In this document: piece by piece, positions 22,536-34,105 of the stretch
How positions within the stretch are numbered: the first letter of the stretch is position 1
How the letters are laid out: the number at the start of each line of letters is the position of its first letter
From: Rhizobium album
Lineage (GTDB): Bacteria; Pseudomonadota; Alphaproteobacteria; Rhizobiales; Rhizobiaceae
NCBI RefSeq assembly: GCF_003122325.1
Contig: NZ_QFBC01000001.1
Span: 310,001 to 374,000, forward strand
Length of the DNA: 64,000 nt
Reading direction: 5' to 3'
Notes under the pieces: generated by a model
What the model was told of the DNA's origin: nothing
Seen by the model: only the letters and a program-made list of their open reading frames with translations
The model's database searches: none
Translations under genes and position numbers: made by a program

Positions 22536-23966
22536 CTGGACAATCCGACATGGCTGAGCCTCGATCGCGCCGCGGGAGATCTGGAGGGGCAGCTTTATCG
22601 CGCCCTTCGCGACCATATCCTTGCCGGTGGCATTGCCGCGGGGCAGCCGCTGCCGGCAACGCGTGCCCTGGCCGCGGCGCTTGGCGTCGGTCGCTCCACC
22701 GTTGTCGGCGCCTACGATCGCCTGAAGGCGGAGGGGTATGTCGAGGGGCGGGCGGGCTCGGCGACCCGTGTCGCCGGGCTTGCGCCGCCCTTGCTGGAGG
22801 GGTGGGGACCGGCCCGCCCGCCGGCATCGTCGTTTGCGCCGGAGCCGGTTTCTTCCGGCATGCTGGTGCCGGGCGTGCCGGATGTCGAGGATTTTCCTCA
22901 TGCCGCCTGGGCGCGTTGCCTGGCTGCCAGGGGACGGGCCCTGCGGGTGCACGATCTCGGTTACGACGACGTCTGCGGCCTGCCGATGCTGCGACAGGCA
23001 GTGCTCGATCATGTCGCCGTGACGCGCGGCGTGGTGGCGAAGGCCGGGCAGGTGCTGATCGTGCCCTCCACCCGCGCCGCCATCGATCTGCTCGGCCGCC
23101 TGCTCCTGCCGCCGCAAGGGGGCCGCGAGGCCGTCGCCTGGATCGAGGAGCCGGGATATTCTGCCGCGCAGGGGCTGTTGCGCCGGGCGGGCGCGCAGCT
23201 CGTGCCCGTCGCCTGCGACGAGGCCGGCATCGATCTCGCCAAGGCCGGCGGGCCGGCGCCGCGGTTGATCTACGTCACGCCCTCGCATCAATATCCGACG
23301 GGCGTGACCATGAGCCTGCAGCGGCGGCTGGCGCTGCTCGATTTCGCCCGGTCGCAGGGTGTCCTGGTGCTGGAGGACGATTACGACAGCGAATTCCAGT
23401 ACGGTTCCCGGCCGATCGCCGCCCTGCAGGGCATCGATCGTGGCGAGGTGGTGGCCTATCTCGGCACGTTTTCCAAGGTCCTGGCTCCGGGCCTGCGCGT
23501 CGCCTATCTCATCGTGCCGCCGCGGCTCTTGCCGCAGGTCGCCGTCGAACAGCGCCTGCGTGGCCTGGCGGTCCCGGTCCATATCCAGGCGGCATTGGCC
23601 GATTTCATGCGCGAGGGGCGGTTGCGGGCCTATCTACGGCGGATGACGGTCCGTTATGCCGAGCGGATGGCGGCGACGGTCGCGGCGCTCGAACGCCATT
23701 GCGGCGCCTGGCTGCAGGTCGCTTCCGGCTCCGGCGGGCTGCAACTGGCGGCCTGGTTCCGCGATCCCGGCATCGACGACCGGGCGGTGGCGCGGTTGCT
23801 CAATGCCGAGGGGTACGGCCTGAAGCCGATGTCGGACCTGTTTCTCGGGCCGCCGCGTCCGGGCCTGCTGTTCGGCATCGCCCGCGTGCGGCCGGATGAA
23901 ATCGACAGGGTCGCCCGGCGGATCGGCAGCCTTTTCGACGAAGCTTGCCACCGTCGTGCCGTTTAG
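22536..23966 (+). CDS. MocR/PdxR-type transcriptional regulator (GntR HTH fused to class I aminotransferase)
   Basis: 476 residues if initiated at CTG 22536; GAGGAGG lies at 22524-22530, 5 nt upstream. No ATG, GTG or TTG occurs in frame before 22791, which would remove the DNA-binding domain. Residues about 15-80 are a GntR winged helix (YRALRDHILAGGIAAGQPLP, LGVGRSTVVGAYDRL, EGYVEGRAGSAT). The rest is a fold-type I PLP domain with LVLEDDYDSEF and the lysine in LGTFSKVLAPGLRVAY. Probably regulates the divergent PPOX/GNAT genes. Confidence 0.88.
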   Translation: MDNPTWLSLDRAAGDLEGQLYRALRDHILAGGIAAGQPLPATRALAAALGVGRSTVVGAYDRLKAEGYVEGRAGSATRVAGLAPPLLEGWGPARPPASSFAPEPVSSGMLVPGVPDVEDFPHAAWARCLAARGRALRVHDLGYDDVCGLPMLRQAVLDHVAVTRGVVAKAGQVLIVPSTRAAIDLLGRLLLPPQGGREAVAWIEEPGYSAAQGLLRRAGAQLVPVACDEAGIDLAKAGGPAPRLIYVTPSHQYPTGVTMSLQRRLALLDFARSQGVLVLEDDYDSEFQYGSRPIAALQGIDRGEVVAYLGTFSKVLAPGLRVAYLIVPPRLLPQVAVEQRLRGLAVPVHIQAALADFMREGRLRAYLRRMTVRYAERMAATVAALERHCGAWLQVASGSGGLQLAAWFRDPGIDDRAVARLLNAEGYGLKPMSDLFLGPPRPGLLFGIARVRPDEIDRVARRIGSLFDEACHRRAV

Positions 23967-24172
23967 GGCGGGGCCGCTTGCCGGACGTCCCTCCTTCCTG
24001 AATTTCCGACTTTCACGAAGGTTTTCCGGGGATTGAGCGCTTCTTTTCGTGCAGGATGTCTACAAAGTTTGCATAGTGCCTCAATTAACGTACAATCACG
24101 GGCCATCGAGAGATTCGTATCCCGGAAATGATTTACCGAGTCGGGAAAAAATTGCGCTTTGGAGGAAACTAT

Positions 24173-24385
24173 ATGCGCGCACCCAATGCTCGAGCCCCGA
24201 TCAACAGCGATCAGCTGACTTTGCTGCGAGATGTTTTCGACGAAGCTTGCGCCGAGCATGGCATCCAGAAGGATAGCCAGGATGCCGAAGCTTTGGCGGT
24301 GATTCTCGTGCATTCCCTGCAGAAAGGCGTCCGGGACAAGGAACAACTGGTCTCCCTTGCCCATGTGCTGACTGCCGATCGATAA
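24173..24385 (+). CDS. Small conserved-looking hypothetical protein (70 aa)
   Basis: ATG 24173 has GGAGG 7 nt upstream, which settles the start against an earlier in-frame ATG at 24128. The protein is a short, soluble, helical one with acidic patches (LLRDVFDEACAEHGI, DAEALAVILVHSLQKGV). I recognise the style of a small cytoplasmic rhizobial protein but no named family. It stands alone. Confidence 0.65.
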   Translation: MRAPNARAPINSDQLTLLRDVFDEACAEHGIQKDSQDAEALAVILVHSLQKGVRDKEQLVSLAHVLTADR

Positions 24386-24574
24386 CAATCATCCTTTCCG
24401 TCCAGGCTTGCCAGTGTTTGTCAGGCCCTGTTTTCCCGTTGTCCTCTGCGACAATGGCGGCGGCGCAAAAAGAATTTGGCGAAAGCCCTTGCCGCTGGTA
24501 TCATAGCCCCAACGAAAATCGAGCGAGTGCCAGCTGCATGCCCCAGGCGTTGCGCGGCGCGGTGGATAAGACAC

Positions 24575-26140
24575 GTGAAAGACCCCGATCGCGGCCCAGA
24601 GTCGCAAGATGCCGGGGCGTCGACGGCAGTCCGCAAGCGGGGGAAATCCTCCCGTCGCGGCAAGTCAAAGCGCACCGGGGAAACCCGTGACGCGGCGAAT
24701 TCTGCCCATACAAGCCAGGCCGGTGTTCCCGGTGTGGCTGGACGTCCTGTTTACAACGATGCCTCAGAGCCATCCCGCAAGCGCAAACGCCGTCGTCGCG
24801 GCGGCAATGGTTTGACCAAGGCGGCCGCATCCGTTGCATCGCCCGCCCAGATCGCCGGTAGTTCGCCCGCTCACGAGGCAACGCCGTCAGCGGCGCCAGC
24901 ACCGGCGCGGGCCAAGAAGAACAAGCGCAAGAACAAGAACCGGCGTGGCTCGCAGGCGCGACCGCTCGCCCCGGTGCAATTGCCCTCCGTGTCCGCTCCG
25001 CCGTCGGTTCAAGCCAGAATGCCGCGTTCGGACCACGGCGAAACCGGCGAGACCGGCCGCCAGCGTCCCGACAGGGAGCATGGCGGCGAACGCGCCGGCC
25101 ATCGCGGGGCGGACGGCTATCCGCAGGATCTGTATGCGGCGCTCGACCTCGGCACCAACAATTGCCGTCTTCTGATCGCCCAGCCCACGAGGCCGGGGCA
25201 ATTCCGCGTCGTCGATGCCTTTTCGCGGATCGTCCGGCTCGGTGAAGGCCTCGGCGCCAGCGGGCGCCTGTCCGACGAGGCGATGGAGCGGGCCGTCGAG
25301 GCGTTGCGCATCTGCGCCGGCAAGCTGAGAAGCCGCGAGATCCGCCGCATGCGGCTGATCGCGACGGAAGCCTGCCGCGCCGCCGCCAATGGCGAGGAGT
25401 TTTTGGCACGCGTGACGGCGGAAACCGGCCTCCAGCTGGAAATCATCAACCGCGAGACGGAAGCGCGGCTTGCCGTTTCCGGCTGCGCGTCGCTGGTGGG
25501 GCGCGACGCCCGCTCCGTCGTGCTGTTCGATATCGGCGGCGGTTCGTCGGAAATCGCGGTGCTGCGCATCGGCGAAAACCGCTCCAACCGTCTTGCCAAC
25601 CATATCACCCACTGGACGTCGCTGCCGGTGGGCGTCGTCACGCTCTCGGAGCGCCATGGCGGCCGCGACGTTTCGCCGACGGTGTTTGCCGCCATGGTCG
25701 ACGAGGTCGACGGCATGCTCGCCCGTTTCGATTGCCCGGCGCTCGATGCCTCCATGCCGCTCGACGATTTTTACCTGATCGGCACCTCCGGTACGGTGAC
25801 GACGCTGGCCGGCGTGCATCTCGACCTGCCGCGTTACGACCGCCGCCGCGTCGACGGGCTCTGGCTGTCGGATTCGGAAGTGACGGAAATGCAGGCGCGC
25901 CTGTTGTCCTGGGATTTCGCCGGCCGCGCCGCCAATCCCTGCATCGGGCCGGATCGCGCCGATCTGGTGCTGGCCGGCTGCGCCATTCTCGAAGCCATCC
26001 GTCGCCGCTGGCCGGCCCGGCGCATGCGCGTCGCCGATCGCGGCTTGCGGGAAGGCCTGCTGACTGACATGATGGCGGATGACGGCGTCTGGCGCCGCGG
26101 CCGCCAGCGCCGCAGCCATCGCAGCGGCAGGGAACGTTGA
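24575..26140 (+). CDS. Ppx/GppA-family phosphatase with basic N-terminal extension
   Basis: 521 residues from GTG 24575 (upstream ATG at 24539 is out of frame; longer in-frame starts lack support). The first about 185 residues are disordered and very basic, with blocks such as [10 protein letters not shown] and [11 protein letters not shown]. The core starts at [17 protein letters not shown] (phosphate-1 motif of the ASKHA fold) and includes [13 protein letters not shown] and the [11 protein letters not shown] segment. It is expected to hydrolyse polyphosphate or pppGpp. It lies 7 bp before rlmE, an arrangement common in alphaproteobacteria. Confidence 0.88.
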   Translation: MKDPDRGPESQDAGASTAVRKRGKSSRRGKSKRTGETRDAANSAHTSQAGVPGVAGRPVYNDASEPSRKRKRRRRGGNGLTKAAASVASPAQIAGSSPAHEATPSAAPAPARAKKNKRKNKNRRGSQARPLAPVQLPSVSAPPSVQARMPRSDHGETGETGRQRPDREHGGERAGHRGADGYPQDLYAALDLGTNNCRLLIAQPTRPGQFRVVDAFSRIVRLGEGLGASGRLSDEAMERAVEALRICAGKLRSREIRRMRLIATEACRAAANGEEFLARVTAETGLQLEIINRETEARLAVSGCASLVGRDARSVVLFDIGGGSSEIAVLRIGENRSNRLANHITHWTSLPVGVVTLSERHGGRDVSPTVFAAMVDEVDGMLARFDCPALDASMPLDDFYLIGTSGTVTTLAGVHLDLPRYDRRRVDGLWLSDSEVTEMQARLLSWDFAGRAANPCIGPDRADLVLAGCAILEAIRRRWPARRMRVADRGLREGLLTDMMADDGVWRRGRQRRSHRSGRER

Positions 26141-26147
26141 GGAACCG

Positions 26148-26900
26148 ATGACCAAGCCACCGATCGGCGGAAATCGCACCGGCCGCAAGCTCGGCCAAAA
26201 AGTCAAGAAGGGCAAGCTCAAGGCGTCGTCGCGGCGCTGGATCGAGCGGCATATCAACGATCCCTACGTGCAGCGCGCCCAACTCGAAGGGTTTCGCGCC
26301 CGCGCGGCTTTCAAGCTATTGGAGATCGACGAAAAGCACCAGATCCTCAAGGGCGCGCGCCGGATCATCGACCTGGGGGCGGCTCCGGGCAGCTGGTCGC
26401 AGATCGCCGCCAAGGTGACCGACTCCACCGACGAGGATATCCGCGTCGCGGCCATCGATTTCCTGGAAGTGGCGCCTCTGCCGGGCGTTGCCCTGCTGCA
26501 GATGGATTTTCTCGATGATGCCGCACCCCAGGCGCTGATGGATGCGCTGGGCGGCGCGCCCGACGTCGTGCTGTCCGACATGGCGGCGCCGACCACCGGC
26601 CACCAGAAGACCGACCATATCCGCACCATGCATCTCTGCGAGGTCGCGGCGCATTTCGCTATCGAGGTGTTGGCCAAGGGCGGCCATTTCCTCGCCAAGA
26701 CGTTTCAGGGCGGCACGGAGCGCGAGCTGCTGAACCTGCTGAAGCAGAATTTCCGCCAGGTCATCCACATCAAGCCGCCGTCCTCCCGGGCGGAGTCGGT
26801 CGAGATGTTCCTGCTGGCCAAGGATTTCAAGGGACGCGCCCGGCCGGACATGTCTGGCGATGATGCGGAAGCACCCGCCGCCGACCCGGTCGAGGAATAG
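26148..26900 (+). CDS. rlmE: 23S rRNA (uridine2552-2'-O)-methyltransferase RlmE (FtsJ)
   Basis: 250 residues. The Rossmann motif [16 protein letters not shown], the D in [11 protein letters not shown] and the catalytic K-D-K-E set are recognisable (K in [13 protein letters not shown] in SDMA, K in [13 protein letters not shown] in [11 protein letters not shown]). It methylates U2552 in the A loop during late large-subunit assembly. Start ATG 26148 has GAGGAA upstream and follows the Ppx/GppA gene by 7 bp. Confidence 0.95.
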   Translation: MTKPPIGGNRTGRKLGQKVKKGKLKASSRRWIERHINDPYVQRAQLEGFRARAAFKLLEIDEKHQILKGARRIIDLGAAPGSWSQIAAKVTDSTDEDIRVAAIDFLEVAPLPGVALLQMDFLDDAAPQALMDALGGAPDVVLSDMAAPTTGHQKTDHIRTMHLCEVAAHFAIEVLAKGGHFLAKTFQGGTERELLNLLKQNFRQVIHIKPPSSRAESVEMFLLAKDFKGRARPDMSGDDAEAPAADPVEE

Positions 26901-26913
26901 ACGGGCCGTCGCG

Positions 26914-27297
26914 ATGCTGCTCTACGTCACCATCGGAAGCAACGACCTCTTCCGTTCCCGGCTGTTCTACGATGCCGTCCTGGCGGAACTCGGCTACAAG
27001 CGCCAGCGCGAAAACATCGAGGAAGTGGGATATGCCGCCGATGGCGATATCCGCTGCCGGCTGTGGGTGGTGACGCCGTTCAACCGCAAGGCGGCGACCA
27101 TCGGCAATGGTTCGATGGTGGCGCTCGAGGCGCCGAGCCGGGCGGCTGTCAATGCCTTCCATCGCGCCGGTCTCGGCCATGGCGGCACGGATGAGGGCCT
27201 GCCGGGCCTTCGCCCTTTCCACGCCGATTTTTATGCCGCCTATCTGCGCGATCCAGACGGCAACAAGATTTCCGCCGTCTGCGAACGTCCGGAATAA
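26914..27297 (+). CDS. VOC-superfamily (glyoxalase/bleomycin-resistance-like) protein
   Basis: 127 residues from ATG 26914, 13 bp after rlmE. One beta-alpha-beta-beta-beta module repeats twice: LLYVTIGSNDLFRSRLFYDAVLAELG and, near the end, FYAAYLRDPDGNKISAVCE, the standard closing motif of VOC proteins with a metal-binding Glu/His pattern. Function cannot be told from sequence. Confidence 0.85.
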   Translation: MLLYVTIGSNDLFRSRLFYDAVLAELGYKRQRENIEEVGYAADGDIRCRLWVVTPFNRKAATIGNGSMVALEAPSRAAVNAFHRAGLGHGGTDEGLPGLRPFHADFYAAYLRDPDGNKISAVCERPE

Positions 27298-28704
27298 TCA
27301 CTCCGCCTTTTCGGGTTCCAGTCCCACGTCCTGCCGATGGCCGGAAACGGCTGCGCCGGCATTGCGATCCATGGCGATGAAGGGAATGGCGCCGAACAGC
27401 GAGACGGCGGCGACGACGAAGAAGGCGAGATGGAAATCGCCGATCTGCAGATGCGTGCCGCGGATCAGCGTCGCCCCTTCCAGAATGGCCGCGGCGAAGG
27501 CCACGCCCAGCGCCAGGCTGATCTGCTGCAGAACGGAGCCCAGCGAGGTCGCCTGGCTCGCCTGCTCGTCGGGAATATCGGCGTAGGACAGCGCATTGAC
27601 GCCGGTGAAGAAGAACGAGCGGGTAAAGCCGGCGAGCAGCAGGAAACCGATCAGCACGAGATAGGGCGTCTCCGGCGTGAAGAAGCCGTTGGCGGCCGTG
27701 GCGACGGCGCTGATCACCGCCGTACAGAGCAGCGTCGTGCGGAAGCCGATCGCCGCGAAGACCCGTTTTGCCATGAATTTCGTGGTGATCGCGCCGATGG
27801 CGCCGGCAAAGGTGATCAGGCCGGACTGGAACGGCGAAAGCCCGAAGCCGATCTGCAGCATCAGCGGCATCAGGAAGGGAATGGCGCCGATGGCGATGCG
27901 GAAGGTCGAGCCGCCGATGGTTGCGGCGCGGAAGGTCGGGTTGCGAAACAGGTTGAGGTTGATGATCGGCGCCGGATGCCGGCGGGCGTGGAACACATAG
28001 GTGACGCCGCACAGAAGGCCGATCGCCGTTGCGGTGATGCCGATTGCCGGTGGCAGCGCCGGCAGGCTGATCACCGACATGCCGAACACCGTTCCGGCGG
28101 CGGCGATGGCGCTGAGCAGGAAGCCGCGCACATCCATGGCCGGCGGCGCGGTGGCTTCCACGTCCGGCAGGTAGATCTGGGTCAGCCACAGCCCGGCGAT
28201 GCCGACCGGCACGTTGATCAGGAAAATCCAGTGCCAGCTGAAGAAGGTAGTAATGAAGCCGCCGAGCGGCGGGCCGGCCAGCGGCCCGACGAGGGCGGGA
28301 ATGGTCAAAAGCGCCATGGCGCCGACCAACTCGCTGCGTTTCGTCGTGCGCAGCAGAACCAGGCGCCCCACGGGCGTCATCATCGCCCCGCCCATGCCCT
28401 GCAGGAAGCGGGAGAGAACGAAGGCGAACAGGCTGGACGATACCGCGCAAAGCACCGAGCCGATCATGAAGACGACGATCGCCATGCGGAAGATCCGTTT
28501 GGCGCCGAAACGATCCGCCATCCAGCCGCTGACCGGAATGAAGATCGCCAGGGCCACCATGTAGGAGGTCAGGGCGAGCTTCAGCGTGATCGGCCCGACG
28601 CCGAGGTCGGTGGCAATGGCGGGCAGGGCGGTGGCGATCACCGTGGAGTCCATCTGTTCCATGAACAGGGCGACGGCGAGAATAAGCGGTACGACACGAT
28701 TCAT
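27298..28704 (-). CDS. MFS multidrug efflux transporter, DHA2 (EmrB/QacA) family
   Basis: 468 residues with about 13-14 hydrophobic helices. Motif C-like region near TM5 (LLTIPALVGPLAGPPLGGFI) and motif A (GWMADRFGAKRIF) after TM2, plus the first-helix signature LFMEQMDSTVIATALPAI with the conserved acidic residue, mark the drug:H+ antiporter-2 class. The stop abuts the VOC stop, so the two are convergent. Start ATG 28704. It diverges from the exported hydrolase at 28901. Confidence 0.9.
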   Translation of the reverse strand: MNRVVPLILAVALFMEQMDSTVIATALPAIATDLGVGPITLKLALTSYMVALAIFIPVSGWMADRFGAKRIFRMAIVVFMIGSVLCAVSSSLFAFVLSRFLQGMGGAMMTPVGRLVLLRTTKRSELVGAMALLTIPALVGPLAGPPLGGFITTFFSWHWIFLINVPVGIAGLWLTQIYLPDVEATAPPAMDVRGFLLSAIAAAGTVFGMSVISLPALPPAIGITATAIGLLCGVTYVFHARRHPAPIINLNLFRNPTFRAATIGGSTFRIAIGAIPFLMPLMLQIGFGLSPFQSGLITFAGAIGAITTKFMAKRVFAAIGFRTTLLCTAVISAVATAANGFFTPETPYLVLIGFLLLAGFTRSFFFTGVNALSYADIPDEQASQATSLGSVLQQISLALGVAFAAAILEGATLIRGTHLQIGDFHLAFFVVAAVSLFGAIPFIAMDRNAGAAVSGHRQDVGLEPEKAE

Positions 28705-28900
28705 CGGCGAGATAGCCTTTCGATTCTCTCGTTCGGCCCGTCTCTACGCCCTGGCCGGCGTTCTGCCAATGGCTGATGATCGCACAAGATCACGTCTGCG
28801 TGAAACCCTGTTCTTCGACTTTCGGCTGGCGCTATCTTGTCCTTCGTCAAGTCTATAAGCAAAGCGCGGCACCGGATGCCGCCAGAGCCAGAGGTGGACC

Positions 28901-29893
28901 ATGCCGATGTCGTTTTCTTTGAACCGTCGAACGCTTTTCGGCGCAGTCGGGGGAGGGTTGCTGTCGGCACCCTTCCTGATGAGCCGCGCCGCCGTTGCCG
29001 ATACCGATCCTGGAGCTGGAATGAAAAAGACGCAACTGCCCGACATCCACCAGTTCAAGGTCGGAACCTTCAATGTCGTGGTCGTCAAGGACGGCGCCCG
29101 GCCGATGGAAAAGCCGAACGAGATCTTCGGCACCAACCAGACGCCGGAGGCGGTGGGTGAGTTGCTGACCCAGAATTTCCTGCCGGCCGACCGTTTCGTC
29201 AACAGCTTCTCGCCGACGCTGATCGACACGGGTTCGGATGTCGTGCTGTTCGATACCGGCCTCGGCGCCGCTGCGCGCGAGCAGGGCGGCGGGCGCCTTC
29301 TGGATGGCCTGGCGGCGGCCGGTTATTCCCCCGAGCAGGTCAGCATCGTCGTGCTCACCCACATGCACGGCGACCATATCGGCGGCCTGATGGAGAACGG
29401 CGCGCCGGCCTTCAAGAATGCCCGTTATGTCGCCGGCCAGGTCGAATATGATTTCTGGTCCGACAAGGCACGCGAAGGGTCGCCGGCCGAGGGCGGGCAC
29501 AAGGCGGTGCTCGCCAATGTCGTGCCGCTGGCGGAAAAGACCACCTTCATCGGCGATAACGCCACGGTCGTGCCGGGCATTACCTCGGTGCTCGCCGCCG
29601 GCCATTCTCCCGGTCACATGATCTTCCGTGTCGAATCGGGCGGCAAGCAGCTGATCCTCACCGCAGACACCGCCAACCACTTCGTCCTGTCGCTGCAGCG
29701 GCCGGATTGGGAGGTGCGCTACGACATGGACAAGGCCGCCGCCGCCGCGACGCGCAAGAAGGTCTTCGACATGATCGCCACGGATCGCCTCGGCTTCCTC
29801 GGCTACCACATGCCGTTCCCGGCGGTCGGCTTTGTCGAGAAGGTGGATGCGGGGTATCGTTTCGTGCCGAAGTCCTATCAGTTCGATATCTGA
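28901..29893 (+). CDS. TAT-exported metallo-beta-lactamase-fold hydrolase
   Basis: 330 residues. TAT signal at the N-terminus (LNRRTLFGAVGGGLLSA). Zinc motif HMHGDHIGG near residue 150, third-ligand H in GHSPGHM and later D in LTADTANH give a full MBL active site. The layout with a long N-terminal lead is like periplasmic AHL-lactonase or organophosphate hydrolase relatives. Substrate unknown; neighbouring efflux pump and LuxR regulator do not prove a quorum-related role. Confidence 0.85.
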   Translation: MPMSFSLNRRTLFGAVGGGLLSAPFLMSRAAVADTDPGAGMKKTQLPDIHQFKVGTFNVVVVKDGARPMEKPNEIFGTNQTPEAVGELLTQNFLPADRFVNSFSPTLIDTGSDVVLFDTGLGAAAREQGGGRLLDGLAAAGYSPEQVSIVVLTHMHGDHIGGLMENGAPAFKNARYVAGQVEYDFWSDKAREGSPAEGGHKAVLANVVPLAEKTTFIGDNATVVPGITSVLAAGHSPGHMIFRVESGGKQLILTADTANHFVLSLQRPDWEVRYDMDKAAAAATRKKVFDMIATDRLGFLGYHMPFPAVGFVEKVDAGYRFVPKSYQFDI

Positions 29894-30087
29894 CCGGTGT
29901 CGTCCCCGTCTCCGCGGCTAAACCCCGGATACTGCGCTGTGCATGTCGCATATGGATACGCACGAAAGCGTGTATATTGATTGCATAACTTTCGTTTTGT
30001 TGTGTACCCTTCTGCGAGGAGGACGGTCATGCGCCCGTGCCACGACGTGCAGGACCATCAGGGACGTGCCAAAGCGAGGAGCCTGAT

Positions 30088-31185
30088 ATGGATGCCGTGA
30101 CGGACGGATTGATCGATCGCGTCTATGAAGCCGCTATCGTTCCGGAACTATGGGGCGAGACCTGTGATCTCATCAGTGCGGAGATCGGTGGTTTCTCCAC
30201 GGCGCTCATTACCGTTGCCCCGCAAGGGGCGCTGCGCTGGGTTTGCAGTCCCTGCATCACCGAGCAGATGGCGATGTATCAGGCAAGCGGCCTTGCCGAG
30301 CGTACCGAACGCCCCCGGCGCGGCCTTGAACTGGCGCCGGGAAGCTTCATGCGGGATATCGATCTCCAGACGATGGAGGAGTTGCAAAACGAACCGCTCT
30401 ATACCGAACTCCTTCAGCCCATCGGCCTTTCCTGGGAAATGGGTGCCGTCTTCCTGGAACCTTCAGGGGCGATGCTGATCTTCAGCATGCTGGCCAGGAC
30501 CGAGGATGGTCCGTTCGACGAAAATGCCGTTCGCCGGATCAATACGGTCAAGGCGGATCTTGCCAGGGCGGCCTTCATGTCGACACGGCTTGCGTTTCGC
30601 GAAGCGCAGACCATGGCGCAGAGCCTGTCGACTGTCGGGTTGCCGGCCGCGGTGATCGGCGATCGTGGCAATGTCGTCGCCATGAACGACCGCATGGAAG
30701 TGCTGGCTCCCCGGGTGATGACCACGGCCTCCGACAGGATGCGTCTGGCCGATGCCGAAGCGAACGTATTGCTTTCGTCGATACTGGAGACGTTGCGCCT
30801 CGATAAGGCGCCGAAGGTTCAGTCCATCCCGATCGCGGCGCAGATCGATGCACCGGCGCTGGTGCTGCATGTCGTGCCGGTCAAGCGCAATGCACGGGAT
30901 ATTTTCACCCGCAGCTACGCCCTGGTGGTGATCACGCCGGTCGGGCAGGTCGGGCCGCCGGATCTCAAGGTCATCTGCGGGCTTTTCGATCTCACCCGTG
31001 TCGAGGCGCGGGTGGCGCAGGAGCTGACCAAGGGACGAACCGTCGAAGAGGTCGCCCTGTCGCTCGGCGTCGGCCGCGAAACGGTTCGCAGTCACCTGAA
31101 ATCGATCTTCGCGAAGACCGGCGTCAGCCGGCAGCAACAGCTGGTGCTTCTTTTGTCGGGGCTCGGGCAATCGCTTGCCGGCTGA
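30088..31185 (+). CDS. LuxR-type HTH transcriptional regulator
   Basis: 365 residues from ATG 30088 (GAGGAG 7 nt upstream). The C-terminal 65 residues form a LuxR/NarL HTH: LTRVEARVAQELTKGRTVEEVALSLGVGRETVRSHLKSIFAKTGVSRQQQL. The N-terminal 290 residues look like a PAS-like sensor part but no autoinducer-binding signature (the W, Y, D set of LuxR) is clear. Target unknown. Confidence 0.85.
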   Translation: MDAVTDGLIDRVYEAAIVPELWGETCDLISAEIGGFSTALITVAPQGALRWVCSPCITEQMAMYQASGLAERTERPRRGLELAPGSFMRDIDLQTMEELQNEPLYTELLQPIGLSWEMGAVFLEPSGAMLIFSMLARTEDGPFDENAVRRINTVKADLARAAFMSTRLAFREAQTMAQSLSTVGLPAAVIGDRGNVVAMNDRMEVLAPRVMTTASDRMRLADAEANVLLSSILETLRLDKAPKVQSIPIAAQIDAPALVLHVVPVKRNARDIFTRSYALVVITPVGQVGPPDLKVICGLFDLTRVEARVAQELTKGRTVEEVALSLGVGRETVRSHLKSIFAKTGVSRQQQLVLLLSGLGQSLAG

Positions 31186-31234
31186 GGCGGAAGAGGCGGG
31201 CGTCAGGTTCCGTCTTGCGCCTGCAGAAATGCCA

Positions 31235-31262
31235 AACGCGGACGCCCGGGAGCGCCCGCGTT
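31235..31262. terminator. Probable bidirectional terminator between the LuxR and DUF1476 genes
   Basis: AACGCGGACGC (31235-31245) pairs with GCGCCCGCGTT (31252-31262) with one G-T wobble in the stem and a 6-nt loop. It lies between two convergent genes and has no clear T-run. Confidence 0.5.
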
Positions 31263-31280
31263 CGATAGGGAACGTCGAGA

Positions 31281-31592
31281 TCAGCGCCCTTCGTACATGT
31301 CGTTGGCGACATCCTTGAGCATCGACGTCATGCGACAACGGATCTCGTCATCGAGAACTTCCACGCCTGCGGCATCGAAGTCGCGGCGCAGGCGGGCAAA
31401 GACGCCGTCCGGATCGGCGATGTCGGCGGTGGTCAGTTCGCGGGCATAGGCCTGCGCGTCGTGCCGGCGCAGGGTGGCGGCGGCCCAGAGGCCGATCAGC
31501 GCGTTGCGGCGCGCCTGAGCCTTGAACATGAATTCCTGATCATGGGCGAACTTGTCTTCAAGCGCGCGGGCACGCTTCAGCAAAGCAGTCAT
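31281..31592 (-). CDS. DUF1476 protein, F1-ATPase inhibitor zeta subunit
   Basis: 103 residues, helical. The phrases LEDKFAHDQEFMFKAQARRNALIGLWAA and the ending acidic helix match DUF1476, which in Paracoccus denitrificans is the zeta subunit that binds and inhibits the F1 part of ATP synthase. The free N-terminal helix is the inhibitory part. Stand-alone gene, as is usual. Confidence 0.88.
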   Translation of the reverse strand: MTALLKRARALEDKFAHDQEFMFKAQARRNALIGLWAAATLRRHDAQAYARELTTADIADPDGVFARLRRDFDAAGVEVLDDEIRCRMTSMLKDVANDMYEGR

Positions 31593-31784
31593 GTGTCATC
31601 CCCGTTTGGATCGATTTTTGTCCCCGGCCGTTTTCCCCTGGCCGTGAAAATCCTTTTAGAACAGGAGTTTTAAAGAACCGGCCATGAGGAACGGCTAATA
31701 AATGGTCAAGAATATGTCCGGCTTTTTTGGGAATTGTTGTCGTCTGGCCGCGGTCGACGTTTTGCTATTCCCTTCCTGTCATAG

Positions 31785-33388
<1,604 letters not shown>

Positions 33389-33389
<1 letters not shown>

Positions 33390-33967
33390 TGCCGGACGCC
33401 GGCGAGCGCGGGTTCCTGTTCAGGATCCGGCTGCTTGCCGGCATCTGCCTGGCCTGCCTGCTGCTGGCGGCCTGGATCGCCTGGCAGTTCGTGCAGGCCG
33501 CCAACGGGTTTCCGATCTGGAGCCTCGTCTTCGGCACGGCGACACCGGCGGATATCGCCTTCCTGCGCGACATGCTGCTGTTGCCGGAGCGGCGGGAGGC
33601 GGCGGTGCTGCTGTTCTGGCTCTATGCCGGACCGGACCTGATCCTGCCGGCCTGCCTCGCCGCACTGGGCCTCGTGTCGATGCGGCGGCTGGCGCCCTGC
33701 GGCACGCTGTTCGGCCGCCCCGTCCGCGGCGGCTTGCTGACGGCGCTCCTGGCGCTGCCGTGCATCTATGTCGTCGCCGACTATGCCGAGAATGCCCTCA
33801 GCCTCGCCTATTTTTCGACGGCCGCGCCGCCGCGTCCGGTGATGGAACATGCGCCTGTGCTGCTGCCGTGGCTCGGAAGCGTCAAGATGGCGTTTTTCCT
33901 GGTTTCGGCGCTGACCATCATGCGCTTCTGGCTGCTGCGCCGTTTGGGCGAAAGCGATGTCGGATAA
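33389..33967 (+). CDS. Hypothetical integral membrane protein
   Basis: 192 residues with about four to five hydrophobic segments (near residues 13-35, 70-95, 115-130, 158-175). The start codon overlaps the guaB stop, so the genes are coupled. The segment AYFSTAAPPRPV is a short polar loop. No family was recognised; it lies commonly behind guaB in relatives by impression only. Confidence 0.75.
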
Positions 33968-34105
33968 GGGTTGCCGGGAATAAGCATTCGCTTTGCCGAA
34001 GAACAGTCTAGCCCCCAATTATGTTCGTTTCCGGCGCCGTCGTTTGCGCCTAATATCCTGCCACGCCGACCGATCCAGGTGCGGCGTTCCAATTTGGGGG
34101 ATACC

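Noticed and set aside
21063-23582. 839-residue minus-strand frame
   Set aside because: Its first 600 codons are antisense to the MocR gene or out of frame with the flavoprotein; only the last 223 are the true GNAT gene.
22791-23966. TTG 22791 as start of the MocR-type regulator
   Set aside because: It lacks a ribosome site and would delete the complete GntR HTH encoded in frame just upstream.
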